This document shows positions 44,927 to 57,179 of a stretch of 64,000 nt of DNA, piece after piece (within the stretch, counting starts at the first letter, position 1; the number at the start of each line of letters is the position of its first letter). The DNA lies in assembly GCA_020310875.1 (NCBI GenBank), contig CM035423.1:128476811-128540810 (forward strand). The letters run 5' to 3'. A model generated the notes under the pieces. The model had not been told where the DNA came from. It ran no database searches and was given only the letters and a program-made list of their open reading frames with translations. The position numbers and the translations under genes are program-made. The stretch comes from Ceratopteris richardii. Taxonomy: Eukaryota > Streptophyta > Polypodiopsida > Polypodiales > Pteridaceae.

Positions 44927-47900
44927 CCTCAACCTAGGCAGGTAAGACCCCCATTCCCTAGAGGACCATGCTACAGATGTCAGGGAGATCACCTCATTCG
45001 TGATTGTCCCTTACCTCCACTTACACAACCCCAGTCAGTGAAAATTCAGGGCTTTTGCCAAGAATGTGGAAAGGAGCATCTCTTACGAGACTGCCCTAAG
45101 AATCCTAATAATATGCCAAAAATCACTCCTATTAACGTTATTGGGTTGGTGGCAGACTCCACAGGAAGTGTGACATCCACCGCACCAGTACAGGTAGTGA
45201 CTAGAGCTCAGGCATTGCAGCAAAACCAAGGGGTAAGCAAGGAAAAGAGCCCAGACGCTAGCGATACTGAGAGCCAAAATAAGAAGAGAACAAGAGCTTG
45301 GAGAGATAGCCGTGAACGTATGAAAAGGCAATGGGCAAAAAAGATGAGTGAACTTGAGGAAAGCATAAGAGAAACCAAAGCCAGGATAACTGAACTCACA
45401 TCTCAAACTCCCTCTCACACTACCCCACCACCACCATTCCCATCGCCATCCGACCCGCCACCTTCCAACCCACCTCATACAATTCCACCACCCCCTAGAG
45501 TAGGATCAGTATTAGCTGATCCCACTCCTGAAGACATAGACATGATGCTTAAAGCATATCATACCAGAATCCAAGAAGGGCCAAATGTCACGGATCATGA
45601 CAAGTGCTACCCTAGAGCTGACCTAGAGATAGAAAGAACCAAGCTTTGTGCGAAAATGGTCGCATTGGCTCAGACTATGTTTGAAGCCAGTCGCCTTTTC
45701 AATTACTCGGGCTCAGCCAAGACGCAGTTACACTTGGATGGACTTCTAGAGAAGTTAGAGGGCATAATTGCAAGATCTGCCAAGGAAGAAAAAAATAAAG
45801 AAAGAGATAAAGCAAGCAAAAACATGACCCATCCCCCATCGAAAGCTTATGTGCCCAATTCCACTGAACCAGACAACCCCCCTTCCCTAGAAAGAATGGA
45901 GAATCTAATTGCACAATCACAAAAGGAACTCGCCCCTCAACACCATGACAAGGCTAGTGAAAGAGCAGGTCTTCCTACCCAGAAAGCCTATGTGCCTGAG
46001 GCCTACGTGCCTAACTCTACGGAGCCAGACACCTCTTCTTCTATGAATCAATACACACCAGAATTCTTGCGAGAGATTCAAGAAGAGAAATGGGCTAAAG
46101 AGAGTGAAGATCCTCCTCCCATTGAACTGGTGGATGACACACACGATCAATTCCCACAAGACCTTCCTTCCATTTATGGAGAGCAAGAGAGTGCCCAATC
46201 TCAAGAAAGATTAGACTTCGAGTCTAATTCTTTACAAGAACTACCCCATTTCACAGACCCATGGGAAGCAAAGTCCACCTGTATGAGAGCACCTACAGTC
46301 ATGGTAAGAAACGAAGATTCAGTCATACCTAGGAACACAGAGGTAGTGAAGAACACCAAAGTGCAGTGCAATCTCACTTTGGAAGAGCTGCTTAAGGTTA
46401 GACCAGAAGTGTGGAAACATGTAGCCACTCAAGTGCCCGAGATAGCAAAACCTCATTCCCAGGTAGGATCACATAGGACAGTGCCAGAGATACCCTTGGA
46501 TAAGATAGGAGATACGTGTGAAGGTGAAGAAGGGAACACCTATCTTCCCATTACCTACCAGGAGTACACCACCAAGGCAATTTTGGACTCAGGTGCAAGA
46601 GTTGCAATTGCCACCACTTCCCTATGGAAGCGTTGGGGCAAGCCAGCACTCAGGCCAACGAGAATGAAATTGCAGATGGCCGATGGTCATATTGAGAGAC
46701 CCTTAGGATTACTAGAAGGAATAACTCTCACCACCTATGGTGTCGAGTTCGAGCATACCTTTGCTATATGTGATTTTAGCAAGAACCATGCCTATGAAAT
46801 GATCTTGGGACGACCCTTTATGCGACAGTTGCAAGTGGTACAGGATTGGGGAACCAATTCTTTGTACCTGCAGCACTTAGGTGTTACGACCAAAGTCAAT
46901 CTCAAGGATTACTCTCATAGAGATGTCCCTCCTATCCAATGGAACCCCATCCATAGAGCCAAAGATGATACGGAATCGGTGCATTCCATAGGGTCAGGAT
47001 CTTCGTGGATGCATGAAGACACCCACTTATGGATGTGCAAAGTAGCAGTAGAAGAAGAGAAGAGAGAAAAGGCCAGAGAAATAGGTGCAAACGAAACACA
47101 TAGACCCATTCAAGACCCAGCCTATGCACCTGTAGTCTTTCCTGACGAAGAATTTGAACCCCACGGCTGGGCAGAAATCCTAGCAACAATGGATGTAGCC
47201 ATCAATGAAGAACAATGGACACCCCACTGTGATGAGGATGGCTATGACATTTCAGTCTTCTCCATAGAGCCGATCACAGGAGAGGCAGTTTTAGAAGAGT
47301 GTGAACCTAGCCCTGATGCATTTGAGGATGCGAGCGACTCCGATCTAGAGTCAATCATTATGGACCCACCTTTTGCATCAGATGAAGAATACTTCCATGA
47401 AGTAGAATTTCAACACCAGAGGCATGGAGAGCTTACAAATGATGTAAGATTAGCCACACATGTGACCCCGAAGGAAGAAGGAAAGAAACGAAAGAAGAGA
47501 GAAGTCTCACCAGAAGAGGAAGAATCTTTGTTTGAGGTCCCGGAAAATTTTAAGAAGTATGAGATAGACGATAGGAGAGTCATGATCAGAATGCCTAAAC
47601 GAGAGGCACAATCAGGAGAGGCATATGATAACAAAGAAACCACAAAGGAAATTGTGGTAGCCATGGAAGAGGGAGAAGAGAGATGCACTTACATAGGACA
47701 TGACCTGGCAGAAGAAGAAGAGCAAGAATTGATAGCCTTGCTAAGAGAATACAGAGATGTATTCGCTTGGAGTTACAAGGATTTGAAAGGTGTTGACCCT
47801 GACATATGCTCACACACTATCCCCATGACCTCAGATGCTAAACCCTCTAAGCAAAAGCCCTATACATATAACGATAATTACGCTGCCAAGATTAAAGAGG

Positions 47901-48847
47901 AGATAGATAGACTGGTTGAAGCTGGATTTATCTATGAAATTGAGCACACTGAGTGGGTATCCCCCATCGTAGTGGTGCCCAAGAAGAATGGCAAGCTGCG
48001 TGTATGCATTAACTTGAAGAAGGTCAATGCAGCCACAATTCGAGATAACTATCCGCTTCCCATCACAGAACATCTCTTAGAAAGAGTAGCAGGCAAGGAA
48101 GTGTACAGCTTCCTCGATGGATTTTCGGGCTACAATCAAGTAGCCATAGCTCCAGAGGATCAGCATAAGACAGCTTTTGCCATAGAATGGGGCATATTCG
48201 CCTTTTGGGTAATGCCATTTGGGCTTACTAATGCACCAGCTACCTTCCAGAGGCTGATGTGCCATGTATTTAAAGAGTTCCTGAGGAAGAACTTAGAAGT
48301 CTATGTTGATGATCTTTGTGCTCATTCCAACATTAGACAAACCCATATTCCTGAACTCAGACAAATCTTTGACAAATGTAGAGAATATCAAGTCTGCCTA
48401 AACCCAGAAAAATGTGTTTTCATGGTCAGGCAAGGCAAGATTCTAGGGCACATAGTGTCAAAGAATGGCATATCTACTGACGAAGAGAAAGTGAGAGCCA
48501 TAGCAGAGCTACCTAGGCCAAGGAATGTCAAGGAAGTACAAGCTTTCATGGGACATTGTGGTTACTACCGCCGGTTCATTCACATGTATGCTGTCATTGC
48601 AAAGCCCATGTACGGACTTCTGACAAACTTTGAGTGGACTGACGAATGTGAGAATTCCTTCCAGGAGCTTAAACGAAGATTATGTTCAGCACCAATCTTG
48701 ACCACACCAGATTGGAATAAGCCATTCCATGTTCACGTGGATGCATCCAATTATGCTATTGGGTGTGTGCTTGCTCAACCTACTGGTGAAGGTAATATGG
48801 ATCTTCCAATTGCCTATGCCAGTAGACAATTGAATGCAGCTGAATGA
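44927..48847 (+). pseudogene. Element B gag end, protease, RT and RNase H start
   Basis: The frame continues from 31794 after element A. It begins with two more zinc knuckles (CYRCQGDHLIRDC, CQECGKEHLLRDC), a coiled-coil-like charged stretch and a proline-rich segment. The protease motif is ILDSGARVAIATTS near 46586; the residue after DSGA is arginine where element A has glycine. RT is complete through LDGFSGYNQVA and YVDDLCAHS near 48308. RNase H starts at VHVDASNYAIG. TGA 48845-48847 interrupts AAE-NYTTTE where element A has arginine. Confidence 0.88.
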
Positions 48848-51800
48848 AATTACACCACTACTGAGAGAGAAGGCTTAGGCATGGTATATGCAGTTAAGAA
48901 ATTTAGACACTATTTGCTTGCAAACAAGTTTAAAATTTTTACTACCACCAAGCATTGTTATATCTCGTGAACAAGCCATGCAATACAGGAAGATTAGTAA
49001 GATGGTTTCTCTTGCTAATGGAATATGATTTTGAGGTTATGGTAAGGAAAGGGAAGACTCATCTGAGAGCAGATCATCTTTCTAGGCTCACATCTGGAGA
49101 AGCCCCACAAGGAGTGTCAGATGACCTTCCTGATGCTTACTTGTTTAATTTGGAAGTGGTACCGCAGTGGGCTAAGCCATTGGTACCGGTATTGACATAC
49201 GGGCCTAACCATCCAGTAATAAACACGCAGGATAGAGAGGTAGTAAAAGCTCAAAAATATCACATCATGGCAGGAAGTATGTACAAGCACACAGATCAAG
49301 GGATCTTGGCTTGTTGTGTGGAAGAAGATGAGTACGCTAAATGGTTGCAATTAGCACATGTAGGTGCATTAGAGCAACGCCATTCAAGGCAACGAACCCT
49401 GCAGACACTAAGGAGACTAGGAGTACATTGGCCAACTATGGAAGCTGATGTCCAAAAGTTGTGCAAGGAATGCCCAATCTGCTACACTAAACCACCTGTG
49501 GAAGATGCCACTCTTTATCAAGTTTCCATAGTGCCAGACTGGAGTGAACCACTAGTATCCTTTCTGAGGACGAAAACATTCCCTCAAGACATGACGCTTG
49601 CTAGGAAAAGGAGTGTAGAACAAGAAGCCTAAGATTACTCACTTATTGGTGATAATCTATACAAACGTGGTAAAGACGGTTACCTGAGACTATGTGTCCA
49701 TGAGAGTGAGTATCTCAAGATCTTGGACACTGCTCACCAAGGTGTAGCAGGAGGACACTTTCGACCAGATCGGGTGATCAAGGCAATACTATTTGCGGGC
49801 TTCTGGTGGCTGACCCTTCAGATGGATGCACATACCTATGTGAAACGCTGTGATGTTTGTCAGAGAACTCAATATCCTATACGTAAAGATGAGATGCCAC
49901 TGAAACCTATGATGGGTGGACGTGCATTCTCTAAGTTGGGAATAGACTTCGTAGGTCCTATTAATCCCCCAGCTAAGGGTTCCCATGTAGAATATAGCAT
50001 TGTTGCGACAGACTATCTAACAAAGTGGGTAGAGGTAAAAGCCACGACGAAGAACGATGCTCAAACAACTGCTAAATTCTTGTTTGAGGATGTATTCACA
50101 AGATACGGGCTACCTATAGAACTAGTAAGTGATAGAGGCACTCACTTCTTGAACGAAGTGATTGAAAATCTACTCCAAGAATTCTTGGTAGTTCATAAGA
50201 AGTCTGCCCCCTATCACCCTCAAACAAATGGCTAGGCCGAGAGCACCAACAAGATCTTATGCAATGTACTGACGAAATTAGTGAACAATAAACGCTCTGA
50301 TTGGGATAAACAGCTACACCATGCTGTTTGGGCATACCGAGTTGCCTACAAAACGGTACTCCAAGCCACCCCCTTTCAGATGGTATTTGGCCAAAATGCA
50401 GTGCTACCGTTGGATTTCCTAATACCTACACTGAAAGTAGCACAAGAGCATGAATGGACGGGTCATGAACTCTCCTCAATAATTTTTGACCTAGAACAAT
50501 TAGGAGAAACAAGACTGAGGGTGGCTGCAGGGATATATGCAGCAAAGAAACGACAGAAGGCATACTTTGATGCCCATGTTAAGGATAAAGGTTTAAAGGC
50601 AGGCGACTTAGTTTTAGTCTACACATTGAAGCAACATGCGAGGAAACTGGAGAAGAGAGGCTACGGACCCATGATCATTAACAGAATCTCAACAAGTGGA
50701 GCAGTGCAACTAGCCACATTAGAAGGCGATGTTCTCCCAAGTTATATCAGCGGATGCAGAGTCAAGTTGTATCAGGAACCTCTCACAGAGGAAATGCTAA
50801 GTCGACTCAATACTACTAAGAAACGCAAAGAGGAAGAAAAGAGAATTCGAGAAGAAGCTCAAGCAGAAGCCCTAGAGCGCATACGGAGAATGAAATTAAG
50901 AAGACAAGGTAGAGAGCACCCTAGGCAAGATGCATATGCAGACCAAGGATATGACGTGGCTATGTGTGAAGTTTCAGGTGTTAGCTCACATAGGATAACT
51001 GATCGACGTCCTTTCATAACCTTAGATATAGGACAAGGAAAGAGTGCAAGGACTGTAAGAGCCTTGATTGACTCAGGTGCAGCCACTAGTGCTATTAAAT
51101 TGTCTTACTATCAAGAGTTGCAATCAACTGTCAATCCTGTGGAAGCATATCTCATAGGATTGGGAGGCGTGGAAACCCCTTGCATGGGCGAGGTGGAACT
51201 TCCCCTCTATATTCACGATGAGGCAATGACATTTAAAGTACTAGTATGTGAAGATGAGGACCTCACTGAACCCCTTGTCTTGGGTCAAGACTGGATCTAT
51301 GACCAAGCAGTCAACTTAAACCTAAGAAGTGGACTTCTTCAGGTATGGGTGAATCAAACTAGAATTACAATTGAGTTAAATAATGGAGCACTCAAGGAAC
51401 TAGGAAAGGCACAGACTCCTGGTCCCTCCAGGGGTACACATGAAGTTGACCATGCTGTTCTTGTCCAAGGCTATGTGATACAGAAGAACGAAGATCTCAA
51501 AGAAGGAGTCAGAACCACAATGGAACTCCCTTCTTTTCCAAAGGCCAGAAGGAGGCAGCAACTAAGGGCAGATCAATCACTGAAGATTCTCCAGGCGAGA
51601 GACCAAAAGAACGCGCGAAGCAGAACAACCCAGCCGATGAAACAAATGTGGGTGCGGAAAGACGAACTGCCGACCGTAACTAAGTCGCAACAACGGTCTC
51701 AACTTCCTATTAGTAATCAACGACTTGATGCTAATAAGAGGACTCCTAAAACCTCTGTTGAGAAAGTGAAATCCATTTGGGTACCCAAGAAGTCGATGAA

Positions 51801-52074
51801 GGCTGACCCACAATCAAGACAAATTTGGGTGCCTAAGGCTTGCTTGCGGGCTCAACTAACCCCACACAATTCACATCATACACGACAGGGTTCACTCGCT
51901 CAAGCAGCCGCCACCCACTCTTGTCTGATACACTCGAACACACTGCCACCTAGAAGCACGCACACACTCACTCGTAAATGGGTCCCAATGACACAACAAC
52001 TCCCAGCAGAATTACTCATGCAACCCTCCCGAATCTCCACAAAACCAAGACCAAAAGCCATCCATGGTGTTTAG
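48848..52074 (+). pseudogene. Element B RNase H, integrase, second protease and WVPK tail
   Basis: A one-base deletion near 48941 within the RNase H motif FTDHQ shifts the frame, and all later pol sequence is in the new frame. TAA at 49630-49632 and TAG at 50233-50235 both replace glutamine codons seen in element A. Both copies of the integrase zinc unit are present; the first has slightly changed spacing (H-x7-H-x29-C-x2-C). Integrase D-D-E context is retained (LGIDFVGP, LVSDRGTHF, then AESTNK after the TAG). The second protease has LIDSGAATSAI (near 51070), CMGEVELPLYI and LVLGQDWIYD. The tail carries about four WVPK-type motifs. The stop is TAG 52072-52074. Confidence 0.87.
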
Positions 52075-52345
52075 CAACCTAAGACTTGTAATAAACCCCC
52101 CGACCCCAATCTGTGAATTCATCTCCACTTACTAACTGCATTAGTCAGACAGTGCATCTTTCCATCTAGCTCCTAGGACTATCCAAGCATTAACTACACA
52201 CACTGTCATCGTGCACTCACTGACCACTGACTCATCATCTACCTCATGTTAATGTTGTAACGGGGACAACAACGGGTTTATTCTGTCCATTACAATGTTA
52301 ACACATGGTTCTATATTCTCACAGAACCAACAAGCAAGCAGTGCC
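52075..52345 (+). other. Spacer between pol and third ORF of element B
   Basis: About 270 bp without ORF or repeat. A splice acceptor or internal promoter for the third ORF might lie here; nothing decisive is visible. Confidence 0.4.
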
Positions 52346-55300
52346 ATGGCAGAAGCTGGAGGTTCCAGTTCTCACGCCGGATCCAGCGCACAGATTGTGG
52401 ATATAGAAACACTCCTCCTCGAACCACATCTCACTGAAAGACCGCAAGAACTTCAAGCTGTGCATGTGCTCCCAGTTCAGGATCCTCCTCAGGGACACAC
52501 CTCTCAAGTGGGCAAACACGCTCATTGGTTCAGTGATGTTGCAGGACCATTGGGTGATGGAACCTATTTTTGAGAAGCTGAATTGGAGTTTAATGGTAAA
52601 TGGGGACGCTACCATTTTTTCACGCGCGAATTTGAGAGCTATCAGAATGCCGAAGTAATGCGTTCGGTATGGACCAAAGCTGGCCTGGACAGTTATTTCA
52701 GGGCCCACTTACCGAAGCCAGATTTCTTACGTTGTTCTTATCTTATCAGTACCATCACTCCTAGCAGGGCCAAGGGAGGCGACATCACTTTTGTGTTATC
52801 CTCACTGTTGCAGGGCCACGAACTTAAAAGATTCAAATTGACCCTCAATCTGGTACGAGAAGCATTGGACATGCATGGTATGCACATTCCTACTGAAAAG
52901 GAAACAATGGTTCCAGGCAGAATGAAACATAAAGATCTCAATAAGCTGAAGGATATGGTAGCAATGACACCGACCATTGCTCTTCACCTACGGACCGTCA
53001 TGCAGCATTTTGCTTTTCCAGCCCAGGAAAGATTCACCATGCCACCAAAGAAGATATGGTTTAGCTTGTATTTGGCAGAGACAGAAAACCTCCCTATCAA
53101 CGTACCACATTGGATCATAGATCAGATCCACCTAGCCCATCAACGGTGGAACAAGAAGCAGAAAAATATGCTCCACGGGTGTTGTGCTCTTACCAAAATA
53201 ATCTATCGATGTCTAGCCTATGACGTGCCTATTCAGCGGGCACTCGTATGGTCCCGGGCCCAGGAGTTCCAGAGAAGGCTATCAGCGGCAGGTCCTCCAT
53301 CAAAGAAGATGAGAGGGGGAGTCCAATTACCCTGCGCTCAACCAAGGGGAGCCACCACTACACCAGAGATTACCCCTCCCCAGACACGACACATTAGACC
53401 ATTCACCATTCGGCTACCAAGACCAAGTACAGAGGGACCCAATCTGGTGTTTCCACCCGTCCCATCAGACTTGGAATTTCCACAGGGCTTTACTCTCAAT
53501 GATCTCACTGATGAAGAAGTGGCTAGACTGATCTACGACTCTAATCTCGAAACAGAAACAGAGCGAGCTCAGGAACCACAAACCCATACAACAACGTCAG
53601 CCCCCACCCGACCGCAAGTTGTAGAAGTCGACGTAGATGAACAAAAGACCGAACAAGAGGAAGAAGCCTACGAAGAACAAGAGTATGATGAACTTTCAGA
53701 GTTAGCAAGTGCCCCCGCGTATTCGGCACAAATAAAAAGACTATATCGAACCATGAAGCTAGTTCAAGAACAGCATAAAATGTCACTTGAAGCAGGCAAG
53801 AAACTCATGAACCAATTGCTGGCAGAGGAAGGTGTGGATGATCTGTTCATCGAGTCCATCAACCTACATGCCGATGCAGTAGGATTGGATGAGGCCATTC
53901 ATGAGGCAATGGCCTACATTCACCGATTTGAGAAAGGAGTTCCCGCCCGTCCCATGAGGTCCGGGAAACAAATTCATATCAACGTATCAGCACCAGGAAA
54001 TACAACGCAAACAGACAAACATCAGGAAGCACCACTGTCATCACCCTCCCCACCCCTCACTACACAACTCACTCCACCACGTGACACTATCGCCACCACG
54101 TCCACTATCACCACAATCGTCATGGGAATTCCACTCTCTCCGGGAATCCAATTCGGGGGAGTCACTATGCCCACCTTCACCACTCTCTTCACTAACGTCA
54201 CATCCACCCCACCCACGGTCCCCATCTACACGGTCACTCAAACATTTGACACTATGGAAACATCTCCTGCCACAGCACCACTCCCTTCCCCCATGCAACC
54301 TCCGTCCCCCATACCCCCTCCACCCACATCTCCACTTGACTCCACATCATTCACAACTCCCTTTCCCGTCCCCATTTCCCCTGCATCTTCATCTCTCCCT
54401 GCATCATTTAATGTAAATAGTATATTCCTAGCTTTAAATCAATGTGTCTATCAACTTCAGAATAAGTATCGAGCTCTCGACGATCGTTATCATCAAGTGA
54501 TCACTACCAATCAGAAACTTCAGAGCCGCCTCACAGCGATCGAGGAAGAAAATGCAGAACTCAACCAACGTTACACCACGCTCGAACATGCCCACCAAAC
54601 ACTCCTAGAAACTCCCCAACCATCACAACAGCCGGGCACCAAACAACTCGAGGCCTTGTTGGACGTATACCAAGCTGATAATCTCAGAGTCCGGCGTAAC
54701 TTGGCACTCCTCAGAAAACACATGGCAACCGCCCTTGAAGAGAACAAGAGACTGCAGCAGCAAAATGAAGCAAATCTAGAAGCAGCAATGGAAGGCTCTC
54801 CCCACGAAATTGATCCAGAGGAGTTTAAAGCCGTACCCTCAGAGACAATGAAGACCATCTTGGAAAGCTATGCAGATCTATTAGATGCTCATGATGAGTT
54901 GGAAAGGGAACGTGATGAGCTACGTGGCCAGCTCAAGGAACAGGAGGCTCCAACCAAGGTAATAGAACCGGCCTCGACTTCAGAGGAAGTGAAGGCATTG
55001 ACAAAGCAGGTGGTTGAGCTCCAGAAAAAGTTACTAGAGTATGAAAGGCAACCCTCTCCAGTTATAGAACCTGAGCCAGAAGACTTGGTTCCCATTGAGG
55101 TAGATGATTCGTACGAGGAACCATATGTTCCTATGCCAATGCCAGGAGGGCAACAAACCTCAGAGGGAATGGATACCTTAGAAGTGGAAGCACCTGAATG
55201 TCTTCAGTCATTAGAGAAGACAGCGAACACCCACGATGAACGAGTAGCAATACAAATCCAATCATTAGCCAAATTAGAAGACACTGTCATCAAGTCCAAG

Positions 55301-55684
55301 TATTTCAGACGTATGTCCCATCACAGGTGGATAGGGACCAATGATGATCAGTATGTGCCATATTGCATATTGTTGGCTGATTACAACGCAGAGATCCAAC
55401 GACAATGTGGGAAAGCCCCCACCTTTGCCACCCAGTTTGGCCCCGACGATATACCAGAGAGTGCAAAAAGAGGTTCTATTCATCAACCCACTTGGAGGAT
55501 CTGTCTCTTGGAGACTTATCCTGAAATGGTACGAACCTGGAATAACATGCCCCTCTTTATTAAGTACAATCCTTGTTATGCCCCAGTTCTACGAAGACGC
55601 ACATGGCCCGAATTCACCATTGCTGTCAAGAACATCAAAGGCTGTGCCAAGTGGCTAAATTATGTTTATCTAGCACCTCCATGA
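52346..55684 (+). pseudogene. Element B third ORF (unknown protein, about 1112 codons)
   Basis: One frame from ATG 52346 (MAEAGGSSSH) to TGA 55682, broken once by TGA 52571-52573. Residues about 80-300 form a compact region (GRYHFFTREFESYQNAEVM; KIWFSLYLAETENLPINVPHWIIDQI). Its INV..I...I and L....L pattern recalls the plant-transposon domain of unknown function found beside Athila-type elements; this is a weak resemblance. An acidic stretch (about 430-455) and a long Pro/Thr/Ser-rich stretch (about 545-690) follow. Two or three coiled-coil segments (about 700-750, 765-815, 840-900) come next. The C-terminal domain (MSHHRWIGTNDDQYVPYCILL) is tryptophan-rich. I see no signal peptide or membrane segment, so a retroviral envelope role is not supported. 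Confidence 0.75.
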
Positions 55685-56223
55685 GAACCTCCCACTGTAA
55701 ATTACATGATTTCTACTATCAGACACTAGAGCACTCGACTACGCAATACACCCGATGTGATGGCACAAATGTGTATGAAAATATTTGAATTAATGCTGAT
55801 CACATTCAGGACATTTAAAAACATTAAGGATCCCCACTTCTCAGGAGCAGGCTTCGTTACAGGCAACCAAGACCTAGTTTACGACATGAGCACCACCCCA
55901 TCAATAGAAGTAATATATGCTTGGCACGCCAGAATAAAGTACCTCCCCGCTTGTTTTAAACAGACTTTCGAGGAGATGTTCATAACGGGATTCTGGGAAT
56001 ATCACTCAGAAATTTTTGTACCCAGGCCTTCACATCTCCTCCACTTATTCGCTGTGGAGAGAACCATACATTCAGAACAACTGCGGGTGCCACACCCGGA
56101 CGTACCAGGACCAGTGAATTGGGACGCATTATTAACAGATCTAGCACGGGGGCTCAGATTAGAAGAACATCACCTCGCTTCCGACGTCGTCCAATACTAC
56201 GTTCAACGAACATCTAGACAAGG
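55685..56223 (+). pseudogene. Possible C-terminal extension of the third ORF
   Basis: After TGA 55682 the same frame stays open apart from one TAG near 55727. It encodes protein-like sequence (FSGAGFVTGNQDLVYDM; VIYAWHARIKYLPACF; GFWEYHSEIFVPRPSHLL). It then runs through the hairpin and purine tract into the 3' LTR, stopping at 56522. The compositional match to the third ORF suggests the original protein was about 1290 residues, but a separate small ORF starting at 55757 is also possible. Confidence 0.5.
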
Positions 56224-56243
56224 GTCTGTCAGGGGCGACAGAC
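56224..56243 (+). other. Hairpin upstream of polypurine tract, element B
   Basis: Same GTCTGTC/GACAGAC arms as in family A; the loop is AGGGGC, one base different. Confidence 0.6.
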
Positions 56244-56245
56244 GC

Positions 56246-56260
56246 GAGAGTGGGGGGGGG
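56246..56260 (+). other. Polypurine tract of element B
   Basis: GAGAGT followed by nine G, directly before the 3' LTR. A single T interrupts the purines. Confidence 0.8.
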
Positions 56261-56954
56261 TGTTGGCAGCAGTCAGGGAACCGAAGGAGCCACAAGACGA
56301 AGAGAGTCAGAGCGAAGGGACAGCACAAGCAGACATGGCAGTCAAAGAAGATCTGGCAAGTAGGCCATCTAAATTTTTCAGACATCAAGGAGTTGAGCAC
56401 ACAAGAAGAAAGAGCAAGTAGGGAGCTCAAAGGTATGTATGACAAATCAATAGAGAAAATCCCTACACAAATAGTGATTTTCATCACTAAAAACCATTGT
56501 AAATATCATTTGATATTTTTGTAGCTCCATTTTGTGCAAGCCAAGGAGTCCTTGAGCTTGAGGAGCTTTAGAAGTATCTACCTGCCAATTTTCATATTTT
56601 TTAGATCTCGTTTGAGCCCTCTAATAAGCCCTGGAACCTAATTTTTAACTAGGCCGGACACTAGGTCTGAACAGGGCCAAAGCTAGTCAAAAACTATAAA
56701 AGGAGCTAGAGAGCTCATTTTTGAGGTTGGATTGTAATTGAAATGAACTTGTAAGAGCTTTTTGAAAGTAATCTAACAACTCCATTGCTTCTCACTCTTT
56801 GTCTTGCCGTGTGTGCGCGTGTGCGTGTATGTGTGTGCATGCTTGTGTGCTTCTCACTCACGCACTTGTGCCTCCACTTGCTCGAGGTCTTCATACCATC
56901 CTCACGTCTTCCCGGATTGACATTAAAGGAGGTGCTACTCATCACTGAGCTACA
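56261..56954 (+). repeat. 3' LTR of element B
   Basis: 694 bp, partner of 26905-27598, followed by ACCTC at 56955-56959. Hairpin TAGTGAT-TTTC-ATCACTA at 56472-56489 and TATAAAAG at 56695-56702. Confidence 0.93.
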
Positions 56955-57000
56955 ACCTCCTCCTTCATAACCGTGAGACTTAACCACTAGGCTAAGTGGA
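56955..57000 (-). repeat. tRNA-derived SINE, 5' part (split by element B)
   Basis: The minus strand reads TAGCCTAGTGG (A box, 56984-56996) followed by TTAAGTCTCACGGTTATGAA. The B-box half lies at 26887-26896 on the other side of element B. Both boxes in the right order and distance support a tRNA-like head. Confidence 0.45.
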
Positions 57001-57179
57001 TTACTTGTTTAAGAGAGCACATGAACTTATGCTTGAGTCTATTCTTGAGATCTTTGGTCCTACGCACGAGTGACCAAACAGTGTCCGATTTCAGATCTGT
57101 CTGAACCGGCTGGACCCTTAGATCATAGACTTACTTTATTATGATTAGTTCCTATTCCTCCCTCTGAGGGTGTGGTTCA

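Larger units (their letters stand above)
26905..56954 (+). mobile_element. Element B: giant Ty3/gypsy retrotransposon, split by element A
   Basis: It is bounded by 694-bp LTRs (26905-27598 and 56261-56954) and 5-bp target duplications ACCTC (26900-26904, 56955-56959). Total span is 30,050 bp; without the nested element A and its target copy it is about 16.9 kb, very long for a gypsy element. Order: LTR, Asp-tRNA primer site, repeat-rich leader, gag-pol in one frame, a third ORF, hairpin, purine tract, LTR. LTRs differ at roughly nine positions by eye. Several stop codons and one frameshift show it is dead. Primer site and integrase type place it near the Athila/Tat group. Confidence 0.93.

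Noticed and set aside
52346-55684. Third ORF of element B as a retroviral-type envelope
   Set aside because: No signal peptide, transmembrane helix or cysteine-rich surface domain is visible; coiled coils alone are not enough.
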